Of a DNA stretch of 48,868 bases, positions 1-8,973 are shown one piece after another. This DNA is from Chloroflexota bacterium (GTDB taxonomy: Bacteria; Chloroflexota; Limnocylindria; P2-11E): positions 1-48,868 of the forward strand of contig VBJD01000042.1 of the NCBI GenBank assembly GCA_005887995.1, written 5' to 3'. The stretch's first letter is position 1; every line of letters begins with the position of its first letter. A program made the position numbers and the translations under genes. Under the pieces are notes generated by a model. That model ran no database searches. It worked only from the letters and a program-made list of their open reading frames with translations, and was not told the origin of the DNA.

Positions 1-266
1 TCCGAGCGAGCCCAGAAACCCCATTCGAGCACAACCGAGGTTCCCAGCACGAGGAGCCGCTGCGTAAGTTCCCAGAATTCCGCTTCGAGCCTGGCTTGGA
101 AGCCCTCGTCGAACGGATCAACGTCCAACGCCGACTCCCACTCATCCGGGTTGAGCCGCACAGCGCCATAGGCGTCTGCAAGCTCGCGCGCGAGCGTCGT
201 CTTCCCCGATGCAGGCAAGCCGCACAGCAACACCAGCCTCGGTTGCAGCCTGTTGCTCGCCGTCAT
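1..266 (-). CDS. AAA/P-loop kinase-like ATPase, 3' end cut by window edge
   Basis: The first 88 codons of a minus-strand gene start at ATG 266 and run off the left edge. A Walker A motif GLPASGKTT lies at about residues 17-25, followed by a short helix and the segment RLNPDEW, which fits the substrate or lid region of small AAA_33 / zeta-toxin-like kinases. The segment VVLEWGFWARS near the edge is also typical of this family of ATP-binding proteins of unknown substrate. Family knowledge gives ATP-dependent phosphotransfer on a small molecule; the substrate cannot be inferred. There is no stop codon in the window, so length and C-terminus are unknown. Confidence 0.75.
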   Translation of the reverse strand, partial: MTASNRLQPRLVLLCGLPASGKTTLARELADAYGAVRLNPDEWESALDVDPFDEGFQARLEAEFWELTQRLLVLGTSVVLEWGFWARS

Positions 267-497
267 CCTGGCGCTCCTCATTCGCGGCCATTGTTGCCGG
301 ACATCGGCGACGATAGCCCGTGATCGCCTAATCGCCTGTCGATTTCAAGTGGCTTGGGGCCGCTCGCCGCACCGATTCATGCGATTTCTCGCGAATGGTC
401 CGCTAGGCGTGCAGGAAGCTTCTGGATCAGCCGATGGTTCACACCGACGCGAGCGCGGCCAGCGCGGGCCCAGATTCTCAAATTCACTAAGGGACGT
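267..497. other. Intergenic, no gene seen
   Basis: Short overlapping open frames occur on both strands, but none has a plausible ribosome binding site or recognisable domain. The right end abuts the tRNA-like sequence. Confidence 0.5.
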
Positions 498-571
498 GTG
501 CCGTGCCGGACTTGAACCCGCGACACACATGGTTCTTCAGACCATTGCTCTACCGACTGAGCTACCTCGGC
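498..571 (-). pseudogene. tRNA-Phe(GAA)-like pseudogene
   Basis: Read on the minus strand from 571, the 5' acceptor strand GCCGAGG, the D arm GCTC-AGTCGGTA-GAGC and an anticodon arm ATGGT-CTGAAGA-ACCAT (anticodon GAA, Phe) are intact. The 3' half is damaged. The variable region GTGTGTC is two bases too long. The T arm GCGGG-TTCAAGT-CCGGC has a G-G mismatch. Two bases are missing before the acceptor 3' strand, so only the outer CGGC pairs with GCCG. The end reads CACAC instead of CACCA. A -10-like TAGAAT (581-586) lies 9 nt upstream. I read this as a decayed gene, possibly the ancestor of the repeat family; a divergent functional tRNA is less likely. Confidence 0.6.
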
Positions 572-840
572 GGGACCCTCATTCTATTAGCTATTCCGCG
601 AGCAAATGGAATGGTTTAACGCGACATGGTGTAAGCAACCATGTGCGACCTTGAGCAATGGTCTCCGCAGTGCCAAGCACAACGGCGCCGAGACCATTGC
701 TCTTGTTGCCGGTATCAAACGACCGAAACCATTGCTCTCGCTGACCATTGCAGCGGCCGGTCTACACACGAGATTCCGTGTCCGCGCATTCACTCAAACC
801 ATCAGGCGCTGAGACATTGCTGTGCGCAGGCAGCGTAGCC
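498..840 (-). repeat. tRNA-half repeat, copy A
   Basis: This copy contains the tRNA-like pseudogene and is the only one with a tRNA 3' half. Beyond the promoter-like box it carries the right-hand module: an anticodon-arm-like hairpin ATGGT-GTAAGCA-ACCAT (626-642) and a 13-nt inverted repeat GAGCAATGGTCTC (653-665) / GAGACCATTGCTC (690-702). Further ACCATTGCTC words lie near 734 and 752. The right module is closely similar to that of copy C. No coding gene is seen from 572 to 1023. Confidence 0.75.
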
Positions 841-1023
841 AACGAACGCGATGATGAACCAAGCGACTCCGCTACTTTCCAGGTGTCGCGTCCGCGCCTC
901 TAACGGCGCGCGGCGCCAGAATGGTAGGAAGTCGCGCAGTCGTCCGGCCAGCGTGCGCGTCTGGGTAAACGCGCCATGGAATTCGACCGGGAGCGCGATC
1001 CAGGGGCCTCGTCGATGCGCGGA

Positions 1024-4000
1024 TCAGTAGCTGACGGATGCGATGCTGAAGACGGCCTCTCCGCCGGTCGCGCGGCGGATCTCTGTTTCGCCGCTGCCGT
1101 CGCGCTTCCAGACCCGAACCGCCGAGCCGAAGCTCGAACCCGGGTCTTTCACGAGGTAGGCCACGGCCGATCCGTCCCTGGTCCACGTCGCCTCGTACGC
1201 GGAGATCGGGAGCCGCGTGTCCTTTCCGGTCGCGATGTTCACCACATGCGTTTCGAAGTCGTTGCCCCGTGCCATGACGTAGAGGAGCTCGTCGGCGACC
1301 GCCGGATTCCAGCGCGGGTCGCGCAGCTGGACCGCTTCTAGTCGACCATCCCGCTCCGGGCATGGCTCGGCCACATCCACGAGGATCCTCTCGCTTCTGG
1401 TGCGCTCATCGATCCCGACGATCCTCGACACAGGAGTCGCGATCTCTCCGCACACCTCGATCGCGATGGCGAGCTCTGGCGAGCCGGTGCGCCAGTGCGA
1501 GTACGACGGGCCCCCGGAAACAAACGCGAACCGCATGCCGATCCGTCCGGTCGTGACCTCCATCGTGGCATGGACTGGGGGGCAGTCCACACAGTCGACC
1601 ACGGGGATGGGCGAGAGGATCCGCGAACCGTCCGGCGACCACTCGACGGAAGTGTCCTGGGAGCTCGCGACCAGCTCCCTGGGACTTCCTCCGGCCACAG
1701 GCACGACGCCGATCGCATGGGACCTGTTTGCGCCGGCGTCCGCGACGGGCTTCTCGAAGACGAACGCGATCTGCGAGCCATCCCTGCTCCACGAGGGGTA
1801 GAAGCCGCGGACGCCGAGCGGCTTAGCCTGGCCGGTCACGAGGTCGATCACGACGAGCTCCCCGCCGATCGAGAAGACCATTCGCCGACCATCTGGTGAG
1901 AACTGCCGGCGCAAGTACGGCGCGCTGTCGAAGATTCCTACGGTAAAGACACCGTTCGCGCCTCCCCTCGCGGTAGCAGCGTCGAACGCGACCACAATCG
2001 TCGCCGCGCCCCCGCTCGCGGGGACCGCGATGATCTGGATCTCGATGCGGTCGCGCTCGGGCCGCGGGATCTGCACGCCATAGAAGAGCCAGTTGCCAGT
2101 GACCTGACCGAGCGGGGTCGTTCGGATGTTCGGCGGGGGCGCGGCGGCTAACGACGCGGGCGCGGTGGGCGCGGGTGTCGTCGACACCGCAACCGTCGGC
2201 GTGACCTTGCGGATGCGATTGTTGTAAGTGTCCGCGATGTAGAGGTTGCCGGCGGGATCGAGGGCCACGCCTGAGGGTTCCCGGAACCGCGCGGCGGTCG
2301 CGGGGCCGCCGTCGCCTAAGAAGCCACGGCTGCCACTGCCAGCGTAGGTCGAGATGGTGCCCCCGGAGGTGACCTTGCGGATGCGCGCGTTGTCTTTGTC
2401 CGCGATGTAGAGGTTGCCGGCGGGATCGAGGCCCATGCCCCGGGGAAAGTTGAGCTCCGCGGCGGTCGCGGGGCCGCCGTCGCCAGCGAAGCGAAAGTTG
2501 CCGCTGCCGGCATAGGTCGAGATGGTGCCCCCTGTGGTGACTTTGCGGATGCGCCCGCTTTCCGCGATGTAGAGGATGCCGGCGGGATCGACGGCCACGC
2601 CCCAGGGTCCGTTGAGCTGGGCGGCGGTCGCGGGGCCGCCGTCGCCAGAGAAGCCAAAGCTGCCGCTGCCAGCGTAGGTCGAGATGGTGCCGCCGGGGGT
2701 GACCTTGCGGACGCGCGCGTTGCCCAAGTCCGCGATGTAGAGGTTGCCGGCGGGATCGAGGGTCACGCCAACGGGGTTGTTGAGGTACGCGGCGGTCGCG
2801 GGGCCGCCGTCGCCCAAGAAGCCCGGCGTACCACCGCCGCCGCCGGCGTAGGTCGAGATGGTGCCCCCGGGGCCGACCTTGCGGATGCGGCTGCTGCCGC
2901 TGTCCGCGATGTAGAGATTGCCAGCGGGATCGAGGCCCATGCCCCGGGGAAAGTTGAGCTCCGCGGCGGTCGCGGGGCCGCCGTCGCCAGCGAAGCGAAA
3001 GTTGCCGCTGCCGGCATAGGTCGAGATGGTGCCCCCTGTGGTGACTTTGCGGATGCGCCCGCTTTCCGCGATGTAGAGGATGCCGGCGGGATCGACGGCC
3101 ACGCCCCAGGGTCCGTTGAGCTGGGCGGCGGTCGCGGGGCCGCCGTCGCCAGAGAAGCCAAAGCTGCCGCTGCCAGCGTAGGTCGAGATGGTGCCGCCGG
3201 GGGTGACCTTGCGGACGCGCGCGTTGCCCAAGTCCGCGATGTAGAGGTTGCCGGCGGGATCGAGGGTCACGCCAACGGGGTTGTTGAGGTACGCGGCGGT
3301 CGCGGGGCCGCCGTCGCCCAAGAAGCCCGGCGTACCACCGCCGCCGCCGGCGTAGGTCGAGATGGTGCCCCCGGGGCCGACCTTGCGGATGCGGCTGCTG
3401 CCGCTGTCCGCGATGTAGAGATTGCCGGCGGGATCGACGGCCACGCCAACGGGTACGTTGAGCTGCGCGGCGGTGGCGGGGCCGCCGTCGCCAGAGAAGC
3501 CCGGCGTGTCGGTGCCGGCGTAGGTCGAGATGGTGCCCCCAGGGGTGACCTTGCGGATGCGGCTGTTTCCTTGGTCCGCGATGTAGAGGTTGCCGGCGGG
3601 ATCGAGGGCTACGCCAACGGGTACGTTGAGCTGCGCGGCGGTCGCGGGACCGCCGTCGCCCGAGAAGTTAGAGCTGCCGCCGCCGGCGTAGGTCGAGATC
3701 GTGCCCCCGGGGGTGACCTTGCGGATGCGGTAGTTGCCGTCGTCGGCGATGTAGAGGTTGCCGGTGAGATCGAGAGCCACGCCGGCGGGGGAGCTGAGTT
3801 GCGCAGCGGTCGCGGGGCCGCCGTCCCCGGAGAAGGGCCCCGTGCCCGTGCCGGCGTAGGTCGAGATGGTGCCGCCGGGGGTGACCTTGCGGATGCGATT
3901 GCTATCCGCGATGTAGAGGTTGCCGGCGGTATCGAGGGCCACGCCATGGGGGGAGTAGAGCGCCAACGGGTACGCCCAGCTGCGCGTCGGTCGCGGGGCC

Positions 4001-4762
4001 GCCGTCACCCGAGAAGCCAAAGCTGCCGCTGCCGGCGTAGGTCGAGATGGTCCCCCCGGAGGTGACCTTGCGGATGCGATTGTTGGTGATGTCCGCGATG
4101 TAGAGGTTGCCGGCGGGATCGAGGGCCATGCCAACGGGGTTGTTGAGCTGCGCAGCGGCCGCGGGGCCGCCGTCGCCTGAGAAGCCACGGCTGCCACTGC
4201 CGGCGTAGGTCGAGATGGTGCCCCCTGGGCTGACCTTGCGGATGCGGCTGTTGCCGCTGTCCGCGATGTAGAGGTTGCCGGCGGGATCGAGGGCAACGTC
4301 CCGGGGGAAGTTGAGCTCCGCGGCGGTCGCGGGGCCCCCGTCGCCAGAGAAGCCAAAGTTGCCGCTGCCGGCGTAGGTCGAGATGGTGCCCCCGGGCGTG
4401 ACCTTGCGGATGCGGTGGTCGGCGGTGTCCGCGATATACAGGTTGCCGGCGGGATCGAGAGCCACGCCGGCGGGGGCCAAGAGCCGCGCGGCGGTCGCGG
4501 GGCCGCCGTCGCCCGAGAAGTCCCTGCCGGCGTAGGTCGTGATGGCGCCACCGGGCAGGGGCGACGGCGTGGCGAGCGCCAGCGTCGGCGACGGCGTGAC
4601 CGGTAGCGAGTTGACCGGAGACGCCGCGGTGGGAGGCGATACCGACTCCGGACCCGAGGGCGAGCATGCAGAGAGGGCGATGCTGCAAACCAGCACGGCG
4701 ACGGCGACGCGCCGTGTGCGAGTCAGGACGTCCCTGTCATCCGCATTCCCACCCACCGGCAC
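1024..4762 (-). CDS. NHL-repeat lipoprotein with C-terminal PD40-like propeller, frameshifted
   Basis: From GTG 4762 the N-terminus has a basic and hydrophobic segment ending in a lipobox (IALSAC), so an exported lipid-anchored protein is expected; 4756 is an alternative GTG. About 14 NHL units follow, each with a GDGGPATAA-like turn and VALDPAGNLYIAD strands. The C-terminal third has TolB/PD40 words (FSPDGRRMVF, WSRDGSQIAF, WSPDGSRIL). The reading frame breaks near 3950-3985: the signal-peptide part stays open only to about 3902, and the downstream part is open in another frame down to stop 1024. Known relatives are cell-surface beta-propellers with binding roles. The gene is either a pseudogene, phase-variable by repeat recombination, or mis-assembled. 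Direct neighbours suggest no pathway. Confidence 0.75.
2421..3428 (-). repeat. 504-bp in-frame tandem duplication inside the NHL gene
   Basis: Sequence from about 2421 to 2924 is repeated almost perfectly at about 2925-3428, offset exactly 504 bp (168 codons, three NHL units). Checked anchors are the segment at 2521 and its match at 3025, and the segment at 2881 and its match at 3385. The other NHL units are only similar, so this duplication is recent. Confidence 0.85.
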
Positions 4763-5125
4763 GGTATGCGCGCTGGCATGGTCGAAGTCAACGATGATGC
4801 GGCGCGGGCCCCTGCGATCGTCGATCGCGGATCGGTCGATCCGCGCGATGCCGGCAGCGACTGGACCGCGTGGACTCGACGAGGGGGCATCGGGGAACAC
4901 CCCGCTCGTTCTCAGGTCGTCGAGCTCGTCCTAGGCGGACTCCAGCGCGCGTCGCGCCTCGGCGACGATGTTGTTGTTGTTGAGCTCTTCTGCGCGCATC
5001 GTCGCAGAGTCAGAAGGCTCGGAGAAGAAGCGCCGATGATTGGCGCCGACGTTGTGAACGACATGCCTAGATCCGGATGCCGCCGAACTCGCGCCGAGCG
5101 AGCACCGTTCAACGCTACGAAAGGT
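4763..5125. other. Intergenic, no gene supported
   Basis: Several overlapping open frames exist on both strands but lack domains and ribosome binding sites. The sequence upstream of GTG 4762 can be read in frame up to 4900, but that extension looks unlike a signal peptide and is not included in the lipoprotein. Confidence 0.45.
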
Positions 5126-5345
5126 GCGACCTGCCCGCCGCACTCAAGACTATTGGCCGCCTACACCATGGTGTTTTGACTCGAAATTTCGGTATCAGTC
5201 GCGAGTTCCGGAGCGAATTCGCGAATCGCGGTTCTCGCGATTCTTCAGACCATTGCTCTACCGACTGAGCTACCTCGGCGGGACCCTCATTTTACGCGGA
5301 ATCGAAGGTTTGGATGACACATCGTTCAGACAACCATGCCGGGGC
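5126..5345 (-). repeat. tRNA-half repeat, copy B
   Basis: On the minus strand the order is a -10-like TAAAAT (5289-5294), 9 nt, then the tRNA 5' half from 5279 (acceptor, D arm, 5' anticodon strand and loop). The 3' anticodon strand is absent; instead GAATCGCG (5223-5230) pairs with CGCGATTC (5236-5243) around the 5-nt loop 5231-5235. The left module with the conserved words TTCGGTATCAGTCGCGAG and CACTCAAGACTATT follows. Short frames encoding FFRPLLYRLSYLGG here are shadows of the tRNA half. Confidence 0.8.
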
Positions 5346-5429
5346 CGATGGAGGACACATTTCGTCTAAGCGGGATCCGTCGTCCTCGTGATCGTTCGCG
5401 GATACAGCACCGTTCCCTGCGTCGTCGGT

Positions 5430-5834
5430 CTAGTGTCGTTCACGCCCATCAGAAAGTGCCGACGCATTTCCGGGAGTCTGCCGGCCAACTTTTAGGACAC
5501 CACGTGCGAGCGCGAATGACCACATGATGGCAACTGAGAGTTCCGCCGCCTGAATTACCCATGTCGATCGGTCGTCGCGCATGCTCGTGGCCATGACGCC
5601 AACGAGCGCGACTGCGTCTAGAACTAGTAGCGTTCCTCCGAAGAACAGAGCGGCGGCTCGCCGCAGCCCGCGGGGCGATAATTCCTGGCCGGGCCAACCA
5701 AATCGGACCTGATACGCGCGCGCCACGCGCGGGACTGCGGCGTCACCGAACAAGACCTCGACGAGCCCGGTCGCCAAAACCACGAACAGCGCGACTAACG
5801 AGGCATATGCGACGACGTCTATCGCTTGGCTCAA
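5430..5834 (-). CDS. Small integral membrane protein, unknown function
   Basis: I start this 134-residue protein at TTG 5834 because that codon overlaps the stop of the upstream gene as TTGA, which suggests translational coupling; a longer frame to 5891 would invade that gene. Three hydrophobic helices are visible: about residues 5-28 (VVAYASLVALFVVLATG), 56-80 (LFFGGTLLVLDAVALVGV) and 90-112 (AELSVAIMWSFALARG). The C-terminus is polar. I do not recognise the family. It forms a two-gene unit with the soluble protein upstream and lies between repeat copies B and C. Confidence 0.6.
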   Translation of the reverse strand: MSQAIDVVAYASLVALFVVLATGLVEVLFGDAAVPRVARAYQVRFGWPGQELSPRGLRRAAALFFGGTLLVLDAVALVGVMATSMRDDRSTWVIQAAELSVAIMWSFALARGVLKVGRQTPGNASALSDGRERH

Positions 5835-6151
5835 GGTCGCATGGCATTGTGAAGATCGTCCACAGGCTGGTTCCAGCCCTCCTCGAGCCACTTCTCAATT
5901 CCGAATCCGGCCACACCCGCACTCGTGTTAGTCGCGAGGCCCGAGGCCACGGCGTGGGCAACGGCAGAGCCGCCGGGGAACTTCGGCGCCGCCCATGGCA
6001 GCCATCCAGGAACGTCTGCGTCTGAGTAATGGATCAATCCTCGAAGCGCCTCAAAGACAACCTCGCGGTCGCTGCGCCGCAGCTCAGCAATGATGTCGTC
6101 GAGCGTCTCGCCCTCGCCATGAATCGCGGCGGCAATCGCCTTCGAGTCCAC
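5831..6151 (-). CDS. Hypothetical soluble protein, coupled to membrane protein
   Basis: A 106-residue protein from ATG 6151. The first half is charged and probably helical (TLDDIIAELRRSDREVVFEA); the second is Gly/Ala-rich with GWLPWAAPKF and WLEEGWNQPVDDLHN. There is no signal peptide or membrane segment. Its stop overlaps the start of the membrane protein by 4 nt, so both are probably made together. It is divergent from the HEAT-like gene across about 140 bp. I do not recognise the family; a cytosolic partner of the membrane protein is only inference. Confidence 0.55.
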   Translation of the reverse strand: MDSKAIAAAIHGEGETLDDIIAELRRSDREVVFEALRGLIHYSDADVPGWLPWAAPKFPGGSAVAHAVASGLATNTSAGVAGFGIEKWLEEGWNQPVDDLHNAMRP

Positions 6152-6290
6152 CTGGTGAGTATCTGCCGAGCGAGTACCTAACTAGCTGTTGGTGGGACCG
6201 CCCACCGCGCCACTTCATACCCAAATCGATCTTCGCGCACACTCGATCCGGCCACGATCGGGGCGTTTTCCTTCGCTATCGTCTCGACGA

Positions 6291-7664
6291 ATGCCTGACG
6301 TCGTTGTCGCGAGCGCTGACAGCCTGCTTGGTCGAGTCCAGCGCGGGCGCGGTCAGGGCTACGTGGATGCACTTGCTGTGGCGCCTGGCGAGGGCGCTGC
6401 CGCGCTGATCAACTGTCTTACGTCAGATCCACGGACGGATCATCAGGTCGAGAGTCGCGACGAGTACTACGGGCGCATCGCTGTTGACATCGAGCTCGAC
6501 CTCGCTCCGCTCGAGGTCTTCCTTCTCGCTCCGCCGCCAGCCACCGCCAGCAAGGACGACTGGCGTGATGCCCTCGCGCTGTACACGCTCGGCTCGATGG
6601 GACGTTTGGGCCGCGCGGACGCAGTTGCACTGCTGCGCCGCTACGTTGAGATCGGTGAAGACTGGAGTACCGCGCTCGTGGCCTTGAGTTGGCCAACCGT
6701 GCTCAACGTCGAGGGTCTCGATCACGTCGTCGCTGAACGAGCGGCTTCGGTCGACGAGCTCGCGCGCGGCCTGCCATTCGAGCCAGATCGCGAGCCGTGG
6801 CTCTCGTGGCGCCGCACGAACGAGCGCATCGCTGAGGCAGCTGCGCGTAGTCACCTTTGGCGCACGCAAGGCGAACGGCGACGCGCGCAGTTCGCCGAGA
6901 AGTCCGTGATGGAAGTGCTGCGCGAGCGCGAGGTGAGCGCTTTGCGCGGCCGCTCGGATGAAGTAGACAAAGCCGCGCTCCTCGAGGCCGCAACGGGCGA
7001 CGACGAGCAGCTACGCCACGACGCGATCAAGGTGCTTGGTTGGCAACGCGACCAGCGTGTGCTCGACGCGGCGGAGTCCGAGCTTCGCCGGTTCCCTGAT
7101 CGCGAATGGCCGCCGAACGCTGGCTGGTTCGCGATATTCCAGCTGCTCAGGGACGGACCGCTTCCTCGTGTCAGAGGCTGGCTTGGTGAGCCCGGACGCC
7201 TCGGTGAGGTAGCAATGCACGCGGTAGCGGAGTGGCCAGAGCCAGGAGACGAGGCTCTTCTCCGCACGATGGCCGAACACTTCCGCGACGAAGAGTGGCT
7301 ATATCGCGCATGCGACGCAGTCGACGCGCTCGTTCGGCTACGCGATCGCCTATCCACCGCTCTGTTCGAAACGATCTTCAAGGAGACGACCTACTCGTAC
7401 TTGCGGCATCGGGTCGCTCGCGGGCTCGCGCTACTCTCGCCGACCTTCGAGGCCGGCCTGGCGATCGAGTGTCTCTGGGATTGCGAAGATCAAACCATTG
7501 CTGTCGGATGCGCAGCTGTGAGCCTTGCATCGGACGTCGCTCGTGAGCAGCTCTCTAGGATCGCCGCCGACAAACTTGCGGACCGGCGTACTCGTGCGCT
7601 TGCCGCACGACGTGTACGCCCGCTTGAGAAGCACCGTTCGCGTCGACCACGTACCGGATCCTGA
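6291..7664 (+). CDS. HEAT-repeat-like alpha-helical protein
   Basis: I choose ATG 6291 (457 residues). The frame is open upstream to a TTG at 6189, but that part is Arg/Pro-rich and overlaps the divergent promoter region, which holds an inverted repeat GGTGGG-accg-CCCACC (6191-6206). The protein is made of repeated amphipathic helix pairs such as DAIKVLGWQRDQRVLDAAESEL and ALYTLGSMGRLGRADAVALL, as in HEAT or PBS-lyase-like scaffolds. The region around residues 185-235 is Arg/Glu-rich and may be coiled. No catalytic motif is visible. Such proteins usually bind other proteins or nucleic acids; the partner here is unknown. Confidence 0.6.
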   Translation: MPDVVVASADSLLGRVQRGRGQGYVDALAVAPGEGAAALINCLTSDPRTDHQVESRDEYYGRIAVDIELDLAPLEVFLLAPPPATASKDDWRDALALYTLGSMGRLGRADAVALLRRYVEIGEDWSTALVALSWPTVLNVEGLDHVVAERAASVDELARGLPFEPDREPWLSWRRTNERIAEAAARSHLWRTQGERRRAQFAEKSVMEVLREREVSALRGRSDEVDKAALLEAATGDDEQLRHDAIKVLGWQRDQRVLDAAESELRRFPDREWPPNAGWFAIFQLLRDGPLPRVRGWLGEPGRLGEVAMHAVAEWPEPGDEALLRTMAEHFRDEEWLYRACDAVDALVRLRDRLSTALFETIFKETTYSYLRHRVARGLALLSPTFEAGLAIECLWDCEDQTIAVGCAAVSLASDVAREQLSRIAADKLADRRTRALAARRVRPLEKHRSRRPRTGS

Positions 7665-7710
7665 CTCGAGCCGTTTCTGAAGGCCGGATCATGCACGAAC
7701 ACGACGTTCG

Positions 7711-8127
7711 GCGCGGCCTGCCCGCCGCACTCAAGACTATTGATGACCTACACCATTGCTCTTCGAGGCTGAATTTCGGTATCAGTCGCGAGTTCTGCAG
7801 CAAATCCGCGGATCGCATCGCTCGCGATTCTTCAGACCATTGCTCTACCGACTGAGCTACCTCGGCGGGACCCCAATTCTATTAGGAAACTCGCGCGTCG
7901 TTCACATGCTTTAGCGCGACATGGTGTAGGCAACCATGTGTGGCGTAGGCGCAATGGTCTCCGCGCGCCGAGCACGAGGGCGCTAAGACCATTGCTCTTG
8001 CCGCCGGTATCAAACGATCGAAACCATTGCTCTCCTTACACCATTGCGCCGGGTGATCTGCAGGAGACTCGGCCTCCGGCCACGCCGTTCGAACCATGAG
8101 GCAGCAAGACCATTGCGGTGCGCCGCG
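7711..8127 (-). repeat. tRNA-half repeat, copy C
   Basis: This is the longest copy, with both modules. TAGAAT (7876-7881) lies 9 nt from the tRNA 5' half, which begins at 7866. The replacement hairpin is GGATCGCA (7810-7817) / CGCGATTC (7823-7830) with a 5-nt loop and one A-C mismatch. The right module has ATGGT-GTAGGCA-ACCAT (7921-7937) and GCAATGGTCT (7951-7960) / AGACCATTGC (7986-7995), and resembles copy A over at least 200 bp. Confidence 0.8.
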
Positions 8128-8235
8128 CAATTCTCGAACGGGCACGGCGCTGCGAACATGTCTAGGCAGCCCAAGCTGGTCCATGACACGCGCTAACTAG
8201 GCAACCGTTATCGCGCAAACGAGGTCACGCCGACC

Positions 8236-8820
8236 TCAGGGACGGCGACGAACCGCGCGCGCGCGCATTTGCGCTGCATCTATGCGGTCACGGAGCAGCT
8301 GCTCGCCAAACTGTTCCCGCGTCGGCCAGTGATCGGCAACGCGCGCATGCCGTCCGTTCATCCACGCTCCGAACTCGCTGGTCTTGAATGCGATCGCAGC
8401 AAGTTCATTGGTGTGGCCACCACGAGGTCCTACGTGCCCGACCCACGGCGGCGGCGTGTAGTAGGCACGGGGTAGAGAGGCCGACGACGGACCGACGATC
8501 CATTCCTGGCGAAGCTCTCCGTCTCCTGGGCGCGCGGAGATGATGCCTGCGACGAACCGACCCGCTGCGAGTGCCGGCCGCGTAAAGATCGTGTCGACGT
8601 AGGTGTAGTCCGCGTTCGAGAACTTCATCAAGCGAGCATCCACGCCGAGCTCACCGTAGAGACTCACGACGCGCTCGACGAAAGTGCTCGTCGGTGAGGC
8701 AACACACATCGTCGGAACGCTGCTCATCCCAGTCGGCACGGAACCGTTTGCAAAGGTCTCCGACGTGTACTCACGAACGAGGCTGTTGTACGCGATGAAC
8801 CGTGTCTCGAGGTCACTCAC
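8236..8820 (-). CDS. Hypothetical protein
   Basis: A protein of about 194 residues from GTG 8820 (a GTG at 8859 would add 13 residues). It is soluble, with segments TMCVASPTSTFVERVVSLYG, NADYTYVDTIFTRPALAAG, WIVGPSSASLPRAYYTPPPW and a basic C-terminus. The end, ADHWPTREQFGEQLLRDRID, looks helical. There is no signal peptide, membrane helix or known catalytic motif. It stands alone between repeat copy C and the HigB-like toxin. I do not recognise the family. Confidence 0.5.
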   Translation of the reverse strand: MSDLETRFIAYNSLVREYTSETFANGSVPTGMSSVPTMCVASPTSTFVERVVSLYGELGVDARLMKFSNADYTYVDTIFTRPALAAGRFVAGIISARPGDGELRQEWIVGPSSASLPRAYYTPPPWVGHVGPRGGHTNELAAIAFKTSEFGAWMNGRHARVADHWPTREQFGEQLLRDRIDAAQMRARAVRRRP

Positions 8821-8973
8821 ACGGGCAATTCTAGAGAACGGTGCGGGCTGCCAACGCACCTGCTACGAAACGTAGGACCGGTCCGCGCATGGTCTGTGAC
8901 ACGACTGTTCTGAGGGGCTGACTCGCTCATCGCGACTCCAACTCAGTCGTCATCCGCGCCTACGCTCTGTGCG

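Noticed and set aside
345-530. Minus-strand 61-residue frame containing AGSSPARHT
   Set aside because: It is a reading of the tRNA T arm (GGTTCAAGTCC) and flank, without a ribosome binding site.
4005-4688. Second frame inside the NHL repeats rich in Arg, His and Gln
   Set aside because: Out-of-phase reading of NHL units; the periodicity comes from the real gene.
5124-5369. Small proteins with FFRPLLYRLSYLGG (also at 10840-11088 and elsewhere)
   Set aside because: These frames are the plus-strand reading of the tRNA 5' half; identical peptides reflect the repeat, not a protein family.
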